7,706 bases of DNA from Candidatus Puniceispirillum sp. (GTDB lineage: Bacteria; Pseudomonadota; Alphaproteobacteria; Puniceispirillales; Puniceispirillaceae): positions 1 through 7,706 of the forward strand of contig JADHOU010000073.1 of NCBI GenBank assembly GCA_016778825.1, written 5' to 3'. Within the stretch, counting starts at the first letter, position 1. Every line of letters starts with the position of its first letter. The notes beneath the pieces were generated by a model. The model had not been told where the DNA came from. It did no database searches and saw nothing but the letters and a program-made list of their open reading frames with translations. Position numbers and translations under genes: made by a program. Positions 1 to 6,212 of this stretch are shown here, one piece after another.

Positions 1-418
1 TCGCGCCCGCAAAGGGGTCGGTGATAATGACCACCCCTGCCAAACCAGCAATAACCGCCGTCCAACGGTAAATTCCCACTTTTTCACCCAGAAAAATCGG
101 CGCTAACAGCGTGATGAAAATAACCGAACTTTGAAATAACGCTGTTGCCATGCCAAGCGGCATCGACCGGATTGATAAAAACCAAAAGGTAATGCCGCAA
201 AGGCCAAGAAGGCTGCGAAAAAACAAAATTCTGCGTTGATTAATTTGCAAGAAATCACGGCCACGAAGATAAATGGCGTAAAGGAATAAAATCGGAAGCG
301 AGAATAGGAACCGGTAAAATAAAGTGGTGATAATATTGATATCCGAGCCTAGCTTTTTGATCAGGACACCGGTCAACACGCCGAAAATAACCGCGAGCAA
401 ACTTAGAAACACACCCAT
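1..418 (-). CDS. DMT/EamA-family membrane transporter, partial (C-terminal part beyond left edge)
   Basis: Inner-membrane permease of the drug/metabolite transporter superfamily; substrate not predictable. Reading the minus strand from the ATG at 418 gives about 139 residues in one open frame to the window edge, beginning MGVFLSLLAVIFGVLTG. They contain about five hydrophobic segments (near residues 2-20, 25-46, 58-76, 85-105 and 112-130), i.e. one full EamA domain. The typical domain end is visible as a short loop LGEKVG followed by YRWTAVIAGLAGVVIIT. The second EamA domain would lie left of the window. The start is uncertain: the frame is open back to a stop at 457-455, no good ribosome-binding site precedes the ATG at 418, and a TTG at 442 would add a basic N-terminus (VRLPRSL). 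A different frame is open over 255-476 but encodes no membrane protein and is taken as a shadow. Confidence 0.85.
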   Translation of the reverse strand, partial: MGVFLSLLAVIFGVLTGVLIKKLGSDINIITTLFYRFLFSLPILFLYAIYLRGRDFLQINQRRILFFRSLLGLCGITFWFLSIRSMPLGMATALFQSSVIFITLLAPIFLGEKVGIYRWTAVIAGLAGVVIITDPFAGA

Positions 419-623
419 TAAAGACCGAGGCAAGCGAACCAACTTTCTGTAGATTTACATTTGAACTGCTGATCATTGAACGCTTTTAAACCGTTTCAAT
501 TTTGCGCAAGAACGCGCCTAACCTCGGCAGAGGCCGCCATTATTGGTCATATCTGGTTCTACCGTAATTTATACAAAAGCACATCTTTTCTTTTCCCCAA
601 CAGTGTTTATCCTTGCTATTATC

Positions 624-651
624 TTCAGGTGACACCAACCAAGGAGCGCGC
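624..651 (+). repeat. Imperfect direct repeat, leader copy
   Basis: TTCAGGTGACACCAA is identical to 945-959. After an extra CCAA in this copy, the match resumes as GGAGCGCGC against GGCGCGCGC. In all, 23 of 24 aligned positions agree with one 4-nt insertion. This copy contains the ribosome-binding site of the cytochrome c' gene. Confidence 0.7.
641..646 (+). promoter_or_regulatory. Ribosome-binding site of the cytochrome c' gene
   Basis: AAGGAG lies 8 nt before the ATG at 655. It decides the start in favour of 655 rather than the in-frame TTG at 613, which has no such site. The site lies inside the leader copy of the repeat described at 624-651. Confidence 0.8.
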
Positions 652-654
652 AAC

Positions 655-1137
655 ATGACCTCGCAATCAAATCCGAAACATCTGAAATTCACTGCCGCCC
701 TTGCGCCCAAATCTTTATCACGAATTTGTGCAACGCTTTTCGTTTGCCTTGTCGCCACCGGATTTGGCACCGCCAATGCCGATATCATCGCTGATCGCAA
801 AGCCGGATTTAAGGGCAATGCTGATTCGATGAAGGCCATCGCCGCCGCCATTGGGAGCGGCGATTATCAAACCGTGATCAGCCGTGCCGAAGGGATCGCC
901 AGCTGGGCAAGCAAAATCCCAAGCTATTTTCCTGAGGGAAGCGATTCAGGTGACACCAAGGCGCGCGCCGAAATCTGGTTTGAATTTGACGCTTTTAAAG
1001 CCAAGGCCAAAGCCAATGAAACCGCCGCGCAAACCCTCGTCACCGCCGCCAAGTCGGGGGATCAGGGCGCCATGATGGCAGGCCTGAAAAATCTGGGGGC
1101 CAGTTGCAAATCCTGCCATTCCAGTTTCAAAGACTAG
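655..1137 (+). CDS. Exported cytochrome c' / c556-class haem protein
   Basis: A 160-residue periplasmic c-type cytochrome of the four-helix cytochrome c' class. Residues 1-42 form a signal peptide: a basic N-terminal stretch, a hydrophobic core ICATLFVCLVATGFG, and a cleavage site after A40-N-A42. The mature part is about 118 residues, helix-rich, with the single haem-attachment motif C151-K-S-C154-H155 six residues from the C-terminus, as in this family. In low-spin c556 relatives a Met in the first helix is the second axial ligand; here the comparable stretch is R48-K-A-G-F52-K, so Phe seems to occupy that place. That fits a five-coordinate cytochrome c', a class associated with binding NO and similar gases. 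The ligand assignment is by eye. The convergent cytochrome b561 is a plausible electron donor. Cytochrome c556 is the alternative name. Confidence 0.9.
   Translation: MTSQSNPKHLKFTAALAPKSLSRICATLFVCLVATGFGTANADIIADRKAGFKGNADSMKAIAAAIGSGDYQTVISRAEGIASWASKIPSYFPEGSDSGDTKARAEIWFEFDAFKAKAKANETAAQTLVTAAKSGDQGAMMAGLKNLGASCKSCHSSFKD
945..968 (+). repeat. Imperfect direct repeat, copy inside the cytochrome c' coding region
   Basis: This is the partner of 624-651, 321 bp downstream. It is read in the cytochrome frame as (D)SGDTKAR. The one substitution, A to C, removes the ribosome-binding core (AAGGAG becomes AAGGCG), and no start codon follows at a suitable distance. Confidence 0.7.
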
Positions 1138-1180
1138 GCCGTCAAAATCGGGCAATCTTCAAGCAAAGCAGGGATGCTAG

Positions 1181-1843
1181 CTAAAACAAGCTTGGCCGCA
1201 ATAGGGTCAGCGATTGTGCCGCAGCGACAAACGCCACCATCAAAATAAACCCAAAAAAACTATGTTTGGCTGAAATACTGCCGTCGTTTTCCAACTTGGC
1301 ATCGGCGGTCTTGGATTTGCCTTTGACCATGACCATCGTCAAATTGCGCTTTTTCTTGAATTTATAAATCAAAATAGCGGCAATATGTAAAATGATGATC
1401 AGAAACAAAAACCTTTCCGAAAAATGATGCACATCGGCAATTTTATCGGTCAAATTTGGGACCAGATGCGCAAGCGGCCCCTCAAACAAAACATCATCAT
1501 TCGACATGGTGCCCGTAACCGCCATCAATAGCGGAATGCCAAGCAGCCCTAAAACCGCATAACCGCCAAGGGCGCTATGGCCAGATTTTGCGATAGGATC
1601 AGGCCGAAACAGCGTTTTCAATCCGTTCAACGCCGCCTTTGGCGATCGCAGAAACTGGCTGAACCGTGCATAATGACCGCCAAGAAACCCCCAAAAAATA
1701 CGAAATGTCACAAGCCCTAGAACCGCCAGACCAAATCGCTCATGAACCCAAAGAACCTCGGTTTTCGCCGAAATAATTGCGCCAACGACACAAATAAAAA
1801 GACTCCAATGAAACAGGCGCAAAGGAAAATCCCACACAATCAT
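1181..1843 (-). CDS. Cytochrome b561 family membrane protein
   Basis: A 220-residue dihaem cytochrome b of the bacterial cytochrome b561 / Ni-Fe hydrogenase b-subunit family, which passes electrons between the quinone pool and periplasmic or soluble acceptors. The start resembles the family (VWDFPLRLFHW). Hydrophobic segments lie near residues 13-26, 36-56, 92-112, 142-162 and 184-204. Candidate haem ligands are H12, H57 (in GGHYARF), H139 or H140, and H153 (in IILHIAAILIY). A lysine-rich cytoplasmic-looking stretch (about 161-178) separates the fourth and last segments. The ATG at 1843 has a good ribosome-binding site. The 3' end faces the cytochrome c' gene with only 43 bp between the two stops. 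Cytochrome c' and b561 genes are commonly found together, usually in the same direction, so this pair may form one electron-transfer chain. Confidence 0.9.
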   Translation of the reverse strand: MIVWDFPLRLFHWSLFICVVGAIISAKTEVLWVHERFGLAVLGLVTFRIFWGFLGGHYARFSQFLRSPKAALNGLKTLFRPDPIAKSGHSALGGYAVLGLLGIPLLMAVTGTMSNDDVLFEGPLAHLVPNLTDKIADVHHFSERFLFLIIILHIAAILIYKFKKKRNLTMVMVKGKSKTADAKLENDGSISAKHSFFGFILMVAFVAAAQSLTLLRPSLF

Positions 1844-1850
1844 GTCATCT

Positions 1851-1854
1851 CTCC
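1851..1854 (-). promoter_or_regulatory. Ribosome-binding site of the cytochrome b561 gene
   Basis: On the minus strand the sequence reads GGAG-agatgac-ATG: GGAG with a 7-nt spacing to the start at 1843. This supports that start. Confidence 0.65.
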
Positions 1855-1916
1855 ATTTGCCAAATTGTTTGTTGTTTCAACCCTATCACAGGACAAGATT
1901 GACAAAGCAATCCTTT

Positions 1917-1945
1917 TTCGCCCCGCATATCTTGCCATTTATAAT
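1917..1945 (+). promoter_or_regulatory. Candidate sigma-70-type promoter for the AlkA gene
   Basis: A perfect TATAAT at 1940-1945 is preceded at 17 bp by a weak -35-like TTCGCC (1917-1922). Transcription would start near 1952, leaving a leader of about 50 nt. A perfect TTGACA at 1899-1904 is too far from this -10 to pair with it. The expected start falls on an inverted repeat, AGATT-N6-AATCT (1952-1967). Confidence 0.4.
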
Positions 1946-2001
1946 CAGTGGAGATTCATTGAAATCTGGCATGAGTTGGTGAAGCCTGATAGTTTTTGCT
2001 T

Positions 2002-2646
2002 ATGACAATCATGCAGCAAAAACTTTTCTCTTCAGGTGGGGCACTTGATAAGCTTGCCACAATCGATGCCGATGTAGCCGCTGCGCTGTCTCGTTTTGGC
2101 CCACCACCCGACCGGTCGCTTCCTGCCAGTTTCGAAACCTTGGCGCGATCCATAATCGGCCAACAGATATCGCGCGCTGCCGCCAGTGCAATCTGGACCC
2201 GCATGCGCGACCAAGACCAAAGTAGCGCCCCCATCATCGCCAGCAAACAACCCGATGATTTAATGCCGTTTGGCCTATCGCGGCGAAAAGCCGAATATTT
2301 GATTGGCATTGCAGATGAAATCCAGTCAGGGCGTCTTGATCTGGCTTCATTGGCCGAGATAAGCGGCGAGGATGTTCAAAAACGGCTTGTCGAAATTCGC
2401 GGCATTGGCGCATGGACGGCCGATAATTTCCGGCTTTTCGCGCTTGGCGACATGGATGCGTGGCCAGCCAATGACGTTGCCTTGCAAGAAGGCATGAAAC
2501 GACTGAAATCATTGGATGAACGGCCAAATGGTAAAATGCTGGAAAAGCTTGGTGAGGCATGGCGTCCCTATCGCGGCGCGGGCGCGCTGATGCTTTGGCA
2601 TATTTACGGCATTCTGGTTCGCAAAGCGACAATCGACGAAATCTAA
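2002..2646 (+). CDS. DNA-3-methyladenine glycosylase II, AlkA-type (HhH-GPD superfamily)
   Basis: Base-excision repair enzyme that removes alkylated bases and leaves abasic sites; cytoplasmic. With the ATG at 2002 it has 214 residues; ATG 2011 is also possible and neither has a clear ribosome-binding site. The N-terminal half holds the family signature around residues 44-60 (FETLARSIIGQQIS). The helix-hairpin-helix lies at about 119-133 (LVEIRGIGAWTADNF). It is followed by the G/P-D part, where D148 in WPAND148VALQ aligns with the catalytic Asp of E. coli AlkA (D238). A C-terminal WRPYRGAGALMLWH stretch (177-190) is also typical. It lacks the N-terminal domain of full-length E. coli AlkA, as many short bacterial homologues do. 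The stop codon overlaps that of the convergent SRAP gene. Confidence 0.9.
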   Translation: MTIMQQKLFSSGGALDKLATIDADVAAALSRFGPPPDRSLPASFETLARSIIGQQISRAAASAIWTRMRDQDQSSAPIIASKQPDDLMPFGLSRRKAEYLIGIADEIQSGRLDLASLAEISGEDVQKRLVEIRGIGAWTADNFRLFALGDMDAWPANDVALQEGMKRLKSLDERPNGKMLEKLGEAWRPYRGAGALMLWHIYGILVRKATIDEI

Positions 2647-3311
2647 CCGAATAAATCGCCCTGATCCGGCTTTGCTGGCAAAAGCGCATCACCTTCAAGC
2701 GGCGTCACCAGCCCCGGATGATCTATCCCCGCCTTGCCAATATCAGGCGCAACCCGATACCAGTTAAACCAGCTAGCCGGTGCAATTTCACAATATTTTG
2801 CAGCCTGATCGGCGGTGCCGCCAAGCCATTGCATTTCGGTACCGGCAGCAAGCACAAGCGGCTGGCGATGGTGAATTTCGGCCAGCTTGCCATCGGCGGC
2901 GCTGGTCATAATCACAAAGCGCGATTGCGAACCCTGTTGAAATAATAATCCGGCCATCGCCATAACGCCGCCATCAGATAGCTGAATATGCCAAGGTGTT
3001 TTTGGCGCTGACCATTCATACCAGCCGCTTGCCACCACAATGCAGCGTGACAGTGAAAAAGCATCGCGAAAGGTTGGTTTTTCCCGCACAGTTTCCATAC
3101 GGGCGTTGATCAGAAAACTTTTGTTTGACACTGTTGGCGGCAGCCCCCATACGGCGGTTTTGGCCTGCAGATAAAAACCATCACGAACAAGAACCATGCT
3201 ATTCTGGCTTGGTGCAATATTCCAGCGCGGGCGCAGATTTTGCAAAATTGTAACGCCAAAACGACGCATTAATTCATCTGTTGTGGCCGTGCTGATAAAG
3301 CGTCCGCACAT
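2643..3311 (-). CDS. SRAP-family abasic-site-processing protein (YedK/HMCES type)
   Basis: A 222-residue SOS-response-associated-peptidase (SRAP) protein. Family members bind single-stranded DNA and form a thiazolidine link between their N-terminal Cys and an abasic site, shielding it from breakage. The expected residues are present: C2 directly after the initiator Met (MCGRF), N69 in LINAR, E99 in SGWYEW, and H147 in EIHHRQP. By motif they match C2, N75, E105 and H160 of E. coli YedK. Length is normal for the family. The C-terminus ends in PDQGDLFG, where Q217-G-D-L-F221 resembles the bacterial sliding-clamp-binding pentapeptide. The stop overlaps that of the convergent AlkA gene, whose product generates abasic sites. 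No alphaproteobacterial LexA box (GTTC-N7-GTTC or its complement) was seen upstream, so despite the family name SOS control is not supported here. Confidence 0.93.
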   Translation of the reverse strand: MCGRFISTATTDELMRRFGVTILQNLRPRWNIAPSQNSMVLVRDGFYLQAKTAVWGLPPTVSNKSFLINARMETVREKPTFRDAFSLSRCIVVASGWYEWSAPKTPWHIQLSDGGVMAMAGLLFQQGSQSRFVIMTSAADGKLAEIHHRQPLVLAAGTEMQWLGGTADQAAKYCEIAPASWFNWYRVAPDIGKAGIDHPGLVTPLEGDALLPAKPDQGDLFG

Positions 3312-3336
3312 AACACATCATGCCCTTATCGTGAAA

Positions 3337-3342
3337 ATTCTA
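3337..3342 (-). promoter_or_regulatory. Candidate -10 element for the SRAP gene
   Basis: On the minus strand TAGAAT (five of six to TATAAT) lies 25 bp before the ATG at 3311, giving a leader of about 20 nt. No convincing -35 is present at 16-18 bp (the best is TTATGA), so this is a weak call. Confidence 0.25.
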
Positions 3343-3444
3343 ACGCGATTGATCACCCGTCATAAAGGGTAGCGCGAAACTGGCGACTAGGCGAGCCATC
3401 AATCATGTTGTATCACTTGATAGCAATCACTGCGATCCGGCGCA

Positions 3445-4470
3445 ATGATGCCGCACAGTGCCGAACCAGCAAACCCAAAGGCCCCATTTCGTACCATGAC
3501 AGCTTGCCTTGCCATTTCAGATCAAAGCATTGCCAAGGCGGTAACGATTCTTGCCGCAGGACAGCTTGTCGCTTTTCCAACTGAAACGGTTTATGGGCTT
3601 GGCGCTGACGCCACCAATGCAGCAGCGGTTGCGCGTATTTTTGCGGCCAAACAGCGGCCAGCCTTTAATCCATTGATAAGCCATGTTGCTTCGGCCGATG
3701 CCGCTTTTGCGCTCGGTCAAAAAACCCCAATTGCCGCCGCCCTTGCCGCCGCTTTCTGGCCGGGGCCCCTGACATTGGTTTTGCAGCGCAATGATGATGG
3801 TCCTGTGGCGATTCTCACCACCGCCGGATTGGACAAGATTGGAATTCGGTTTCCGGCGCATCGCGGCGCGCAAACGCTTTTGCAAGCCTTTGGCAAACCC
3901 ATTGCTGCGCCAAGCGCCAATCCATCAGGCCGGATAAGCCCCAGCACCGCCAAACATGTTCTGGACGGGCTTGATGGCAGGCTGGATCTGGTGCTTGATG
4001 GCGGATCATGCGAATCCGGCCTTGAATCAACCATCATTGATTGTACGGGTGACATTGCCCGCATGTTGCGCCCTGGCGGAATTACGCGCGATGCCCTGGC
4101 CGCAGCTTTGGCCGCAGCAAATTGTAATCCGCAGATTGATATCGCAGAACCATTGGCTGATCACGAAAATCCGGTCGCACCCGGCCAGCTTGCCAGTCAT
4201 TACGCTCCTAAGGCGCCGGTAAGATTGATGGCTAAAACCAGTACTGCCGATGAAGAATTAATCGGGTTTGGCACAGTCAGTGGGTTTGGTAAATTAGCCC
4301 TAAACCTCAGCCCTTCAGGCGATTTGGTTGAGGCAGCGGCCAATCTGTTTTCGATGCTGCATGCGGTTGATGCTGCCGATATTGCCAAGATTGCTATTGC
4401 CCCAATTCCTGATACCGGTCTTGGCGAGGCCATTAATGACCGGCTTCGCCGCGCCGCTGCACCGCGCTAG
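3445..4470 (+). CDS. L-threonylcarbamoyladenylate synthase, two-domain Sua5 type
   Basis: Cytoplasmic enzyme that condenses L-threonine, bicarbonate and ATP into threonylcarbamoyl-AMP, the donor for the universal t6A37 modification of ANN-decoding tRNAs. The product is 341 residues from ATG 3445, or 324 from ATG 3496. The second Met sits about 17 residues before the usual family start and may be the real one; neither has a clear ribosome-binding site. The YrdC/TsaC domain fills about residues 25-210: FPTETVYGLG (44-53), FNPLISH (74-80), FWPGPLTLVL (104-113), SANPSG (157-162) and ESTIID (194-199). After a linker, the conserved SHYAPK (251-256) opens the C-terminal Sua5 domain, which ends in GLGEAINDRLRRA. 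The second domain separates Sua5 from the single-domain TsaC. The next gene is 241 bp downstream and probably has its own promoter. Confidence 0.95.
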   Translation: MMPHSAEPANPKAPFRTMTACLAISDQSIAKAVTILAAGQLVAFPTETVYGLGADATNAAAVARIFAAKQRPAFNPLISHVASADAAFALGQKTPIAAALAAAFWPGPLTLVLQRNDDGPVAILTTAGLDKIGIRFPAHRGAQTLLQAFGKPIAAPSANPSGRISPSTAKHVLDGLDGRLDLVLDGGSCESGLESTIIDCTGDIARMLRPGGITRDALAAALAAANCNPQIDIAEPLADHENPVAPGQLASHYAPKAPVRLMAKTSTADEELIGFGTVSGFGKLALNLSPSGDLVEAAANLFSMLHAVDAADIAKIAIAPIPDTGLGEAINDRLRRAAAPR

Positions 4471-4711
4471 CTGTTCTTTTCAATTTTTGCAATAGCTACG
4501 CGAAATTTTGAGCCCAAACATCTATTTTACCAAAAGCAACCCTTTCATCACTGAACAGCATTTGCATTGGCAGGCGCAGATACCTATAAGTAAAGGCCAG
4601 TCTGGTGATCAAATAGATGTCTGGGTGTGGCATTTGGCCGGTTGCCATTTTGCTGGCTAGCAAGATAATACGGCCACCACGCAGAATGTTGACGTTACTA
4701 TCAAACAAAAT
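4471..4711. other. Intergenic region with one uncertain minus-strand frame
   Basis: These 241 bp hold the promoter candidate for the FAD dehydrogenase gene (4642-4669). A minus-strand frame is open over nearly the whole gap (4708 down to 4496, 70 residues). Its first codon would be TTG, its first ATG is at 4648, and neither has a ribosome-binding site. Its product, including KIDVWAQNF near the end, matches no family I recognise. It could be a gene remnant, but chance is as likely. Near the left end TAGCT (4468-4472) and AGCTA (4494-4498) could pair, but no T-run follows, so I do not call a terminator. Confidence 0.4.
4642..4669 (+). promoter_or_regulatory. Candidate sigma-70-type promoter for the FAD dehydrogenase gene, with dyad symmetry
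   Basis: TTGCCA (4642-4647, five of six to consensus) and GATAAT (4664-4669, five of six) are separated by 16 bp. Transcription would start near 4676, with a leader of about 36 nt to ATG 4712 or 57 nt to ATG 4733. An inverted repeat TTGCT-ggct-AGCAA (4650-4663) fills the spacer. An outer pair, TGGCCG (4635-4640) and CGGCCA (4671-4676), flanks both hexamers. This suggests an operator at the promoter, though no regulator can be named. Confidence 0.45.
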
Positions 4712-6175
4712 ATGACAGGATTTTTGAAGCTTATGGATGGCCGTAAATTAAATATCATTGATGATCTAATCGGCCTTGTTGGTGACAAAGCAGTGCTGCA
4801 AACCACCGATGATATGGAAAGCTATCTGTCTGATTGGCATGCCCGATTTCACGGGTCAGCGCATGCGGTTGTTCTGCCAGAGACAACCGCGCAGGTTGCC
4901 GCCATCATGGCCTATGCTGACAAGCATGATATCATCGTTGTTCCGCAAGGTGGCAATACCGGTTTCATGGGGGGGGCAACGCCTGATAGCAGCGGTAATT
5001 CAATCCTCTTGTCGCTTCGCCGGATGAACAAAGTTCGTGAAATTGACACGCAAAACATGTCAATGACGGTAGAGGCGGGCTGTATCTTGCAAAATCTTCA
5101 GGATGTTGCCGAAGATGCAGGTTTGTATTTTCCACTGAATCTGGCAGCAAAAGGTAGCTGCACAATTGGCGGCAATCTTGGCACCAATGCCGGCGGGCTG
5201 AATGTTGTTCGTTATGGCACAACCCGCTCCTTGACACTTGGCCTTGAGGTCGTGCTGATGGGCGGCGAAGTGTTGGAAATGTTAAGCGGGCTTCGCAAAG
5301 ATAATACCGGTTATGATTTGAAAGATCTGTTTGTCGGATCGGAAGGCACGCTTGGCATCATCACCGCAGCAACAATGCGGCTATTTCCAAAACCTGTCGC
5401 CCTCAGCACTGCCTTTGCCGAAATTCGTGATGTTGATGCGGCGGTTGAATTGTTGCATCGCGTACAGGCCGCATCTGGCGGCATGGTCGAAGCTTTTGAA
5501 TTGATTCCGGCCGATATTCTGCATGTTCTGTTTGAATCATTCCCCAATATCCAGCGTCCGCTAGCCACCATTGGCCCGATGAATGTTTTGATGGAAATTG
5601 GCAGCACCAATCCAGCCGATAATGAGGTTGATGGAAATGGCAGCTCGCCAATCCGGTCTATCATGGAAACGGTTCTTGAAACCGCCTTTGAGGATGGTTT
5701 GGTGATTGACGCCACCATCGCAAATAGCGATGCCCAGCGCGACGCCCTATGGGATGTTCGCGAATCATCACCCGAATCACATAAACGCGCTGGCAAGGTG
5801 GTACGCTCAGATGTGGCCTTGCCGCAATCAGGCTTATCGGCATTTTACGCTGATATGGTTGCTGGCGTAAAAGCGATTGATCCAGAAATCCGCATTTGTG
5901 GCTATGGCCATATTGGTGATGGCAATTTGCATTTCAATCTTGTTCAGGCCGCTGGTGGCGACCCTGATTTTGACGCCAAAGCCCCGAAACTGCTTGAACT
6001 GCTCTATGGGAATGTCGCCAAATATGGCGGGTCAATCAGTGCTGAACATGGCATTGGACAAGTCAAACGTGACCAGCTAGCCAAGGTCAAAAGTCCTGCG
6101 ATCATCAATGCCATGAAATCAATCAAGGCAGCTTTAGACCCAAAAAATTTAATGAACCCGGGTAAGGTTATCTAA
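4712..6175 (+). CDS. FAD-binding D-2-hydroxyacid dehydrogenase (D-2-hydroxyglutarate / D-lactate dehydrogenase family)
   Basis: A 487-residue flavoprotein of the FAD-linked oxidase group with a PCMH-type FAD domain and the C-terminal FAD-oxidase domain. It oxidises a D-2-hydroxyacid and passes electrons to an acceptor (electron-transfer flavoprotein, quinone or cytochrome in relatives). FAD-binding signatures are PQGGNTGFMGG (78-88), GTNAGGLNVVRYG (157-169) and VGSEGTLGI (208-216). The C-terminal domain has GYGHIGDGNLHFN (397-409) and SAEHGIG (443-449). H400, H407 and E445 match the metal ligands of D-2-hydroxyglutarate dehydrogenase, and R350 with D367 lie in the conserved WDVRES and RSDVALP stretches. 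The end, LDPKNLMNPGKV, is typical. Similarity of layout to D2HGDH is strong, but substrate cannot be settled from motifs; D-lactate or glycolate are alternatives. The start could be ATG 4733 instead of 4712; neither has a strong ribosome-binding site. Confidence 0.92.
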   Translation: MTGFLKLMDGRKLNIIDDLIGLVGDKAVLQTTDDMESYLSDWHARFHGSAHAVVLPETTAQVAAIMAYADKHDIIVVPQGGNTGFMGGATPDSSGNSILLSLRRMNKVREIDTQNMSMTVEAGCILQNLQDVAEDAGLYFPLNLAAKGSCTIGGNLGTNAGGLNVVRYGTTRSLTLGLEVVLMGGEVLEMLSGLRKDNTGYDLKDLFVGSEGTLGIITAATMRLFPKPVALSTAFAEIRDVDAAVELLHRVQAASGGMVEAFELIPADILHVLFESFPNIQRPLATIGPMNVLMEIGSTNPADNEVDGNGSSPIRSIMETVLETAFEDGLVIDATIANSDAQRDALWDVRESSPESHKRAGKVVRSDVALPQSGLSAFYADMVAGVKAIDPEIRICGYGHIGDGNLHFNLVQAAGGDPDFDAKAPKLLELLYGNVAKYGGSISAEHGIGQVKRDQLAKVKSPAIINAMKSIKAALDPKNLMNPGKVI

Positions 6176-6188
6176 TCCTAAAAATCAC

Positions 6189-6204
6189 CCTTTAGCGTGA
6201 AAGG
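6189..6204 (+). promoter_or_regulatory. Ribosome-binding site of the DUF924 gene within a small hairpin
   Basis: AAAGG (6200-6204) stands 8 nt before the ATG at 6213 and fixes that start. It is the right arm of an inverted repeat, CCTTT-agcgtg-AAAGG, so the mRNA could fold with the ribosome-binding site paired. The stem is only five pairs, three of them A-U. Confidence 0.5.
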
Positions 6205-6212
6205 TTTAGATC

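Noticed and set aside
255..476. A 73-codon minus-strand frame with an ATG start
   Set aside because: It overlaps the DMT transporter in another frame. The transporter frame gives clear membrane helices and a family-typical domain end, whereas this one is basic and without family features.
543..575. Promoter-like TTGGTC and TAATTT upstream of the cytochrome c' gene
   Set aside because: The hexamers match consensus poorly and the -10 position is ambiguous, so I do not list it as a feature.
613..654. In-frame TTG start that would lengthen the cytochrome c' protein by 14 residues
   Set aside because: The ATG at 655 has a strong AAGGAG at 8 nt and begins a normal signal peptide; the TTG has no ribosome-binding site.
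1138..1180. Bidirectional terminator between the cytochrome c' and b561 genes
   Set aside because: Only very short self-complementary stretches (such as GCTAGC) occur and there is no stable stem with a T-run on either strand.
3312..3444. Possible LexA (SOS) box in front of the SRAP gene
   Set aside because: No GTTC-N7-GTTC or GAAC-N7-GAAC was found in this stretch; the family name alone does not show SOS control.
4464..4501. Terminator-like inverted repeat after the Sua5 gene
   Set aside because: The stem has a bulge and a 21-nt loop and no T-run follows.
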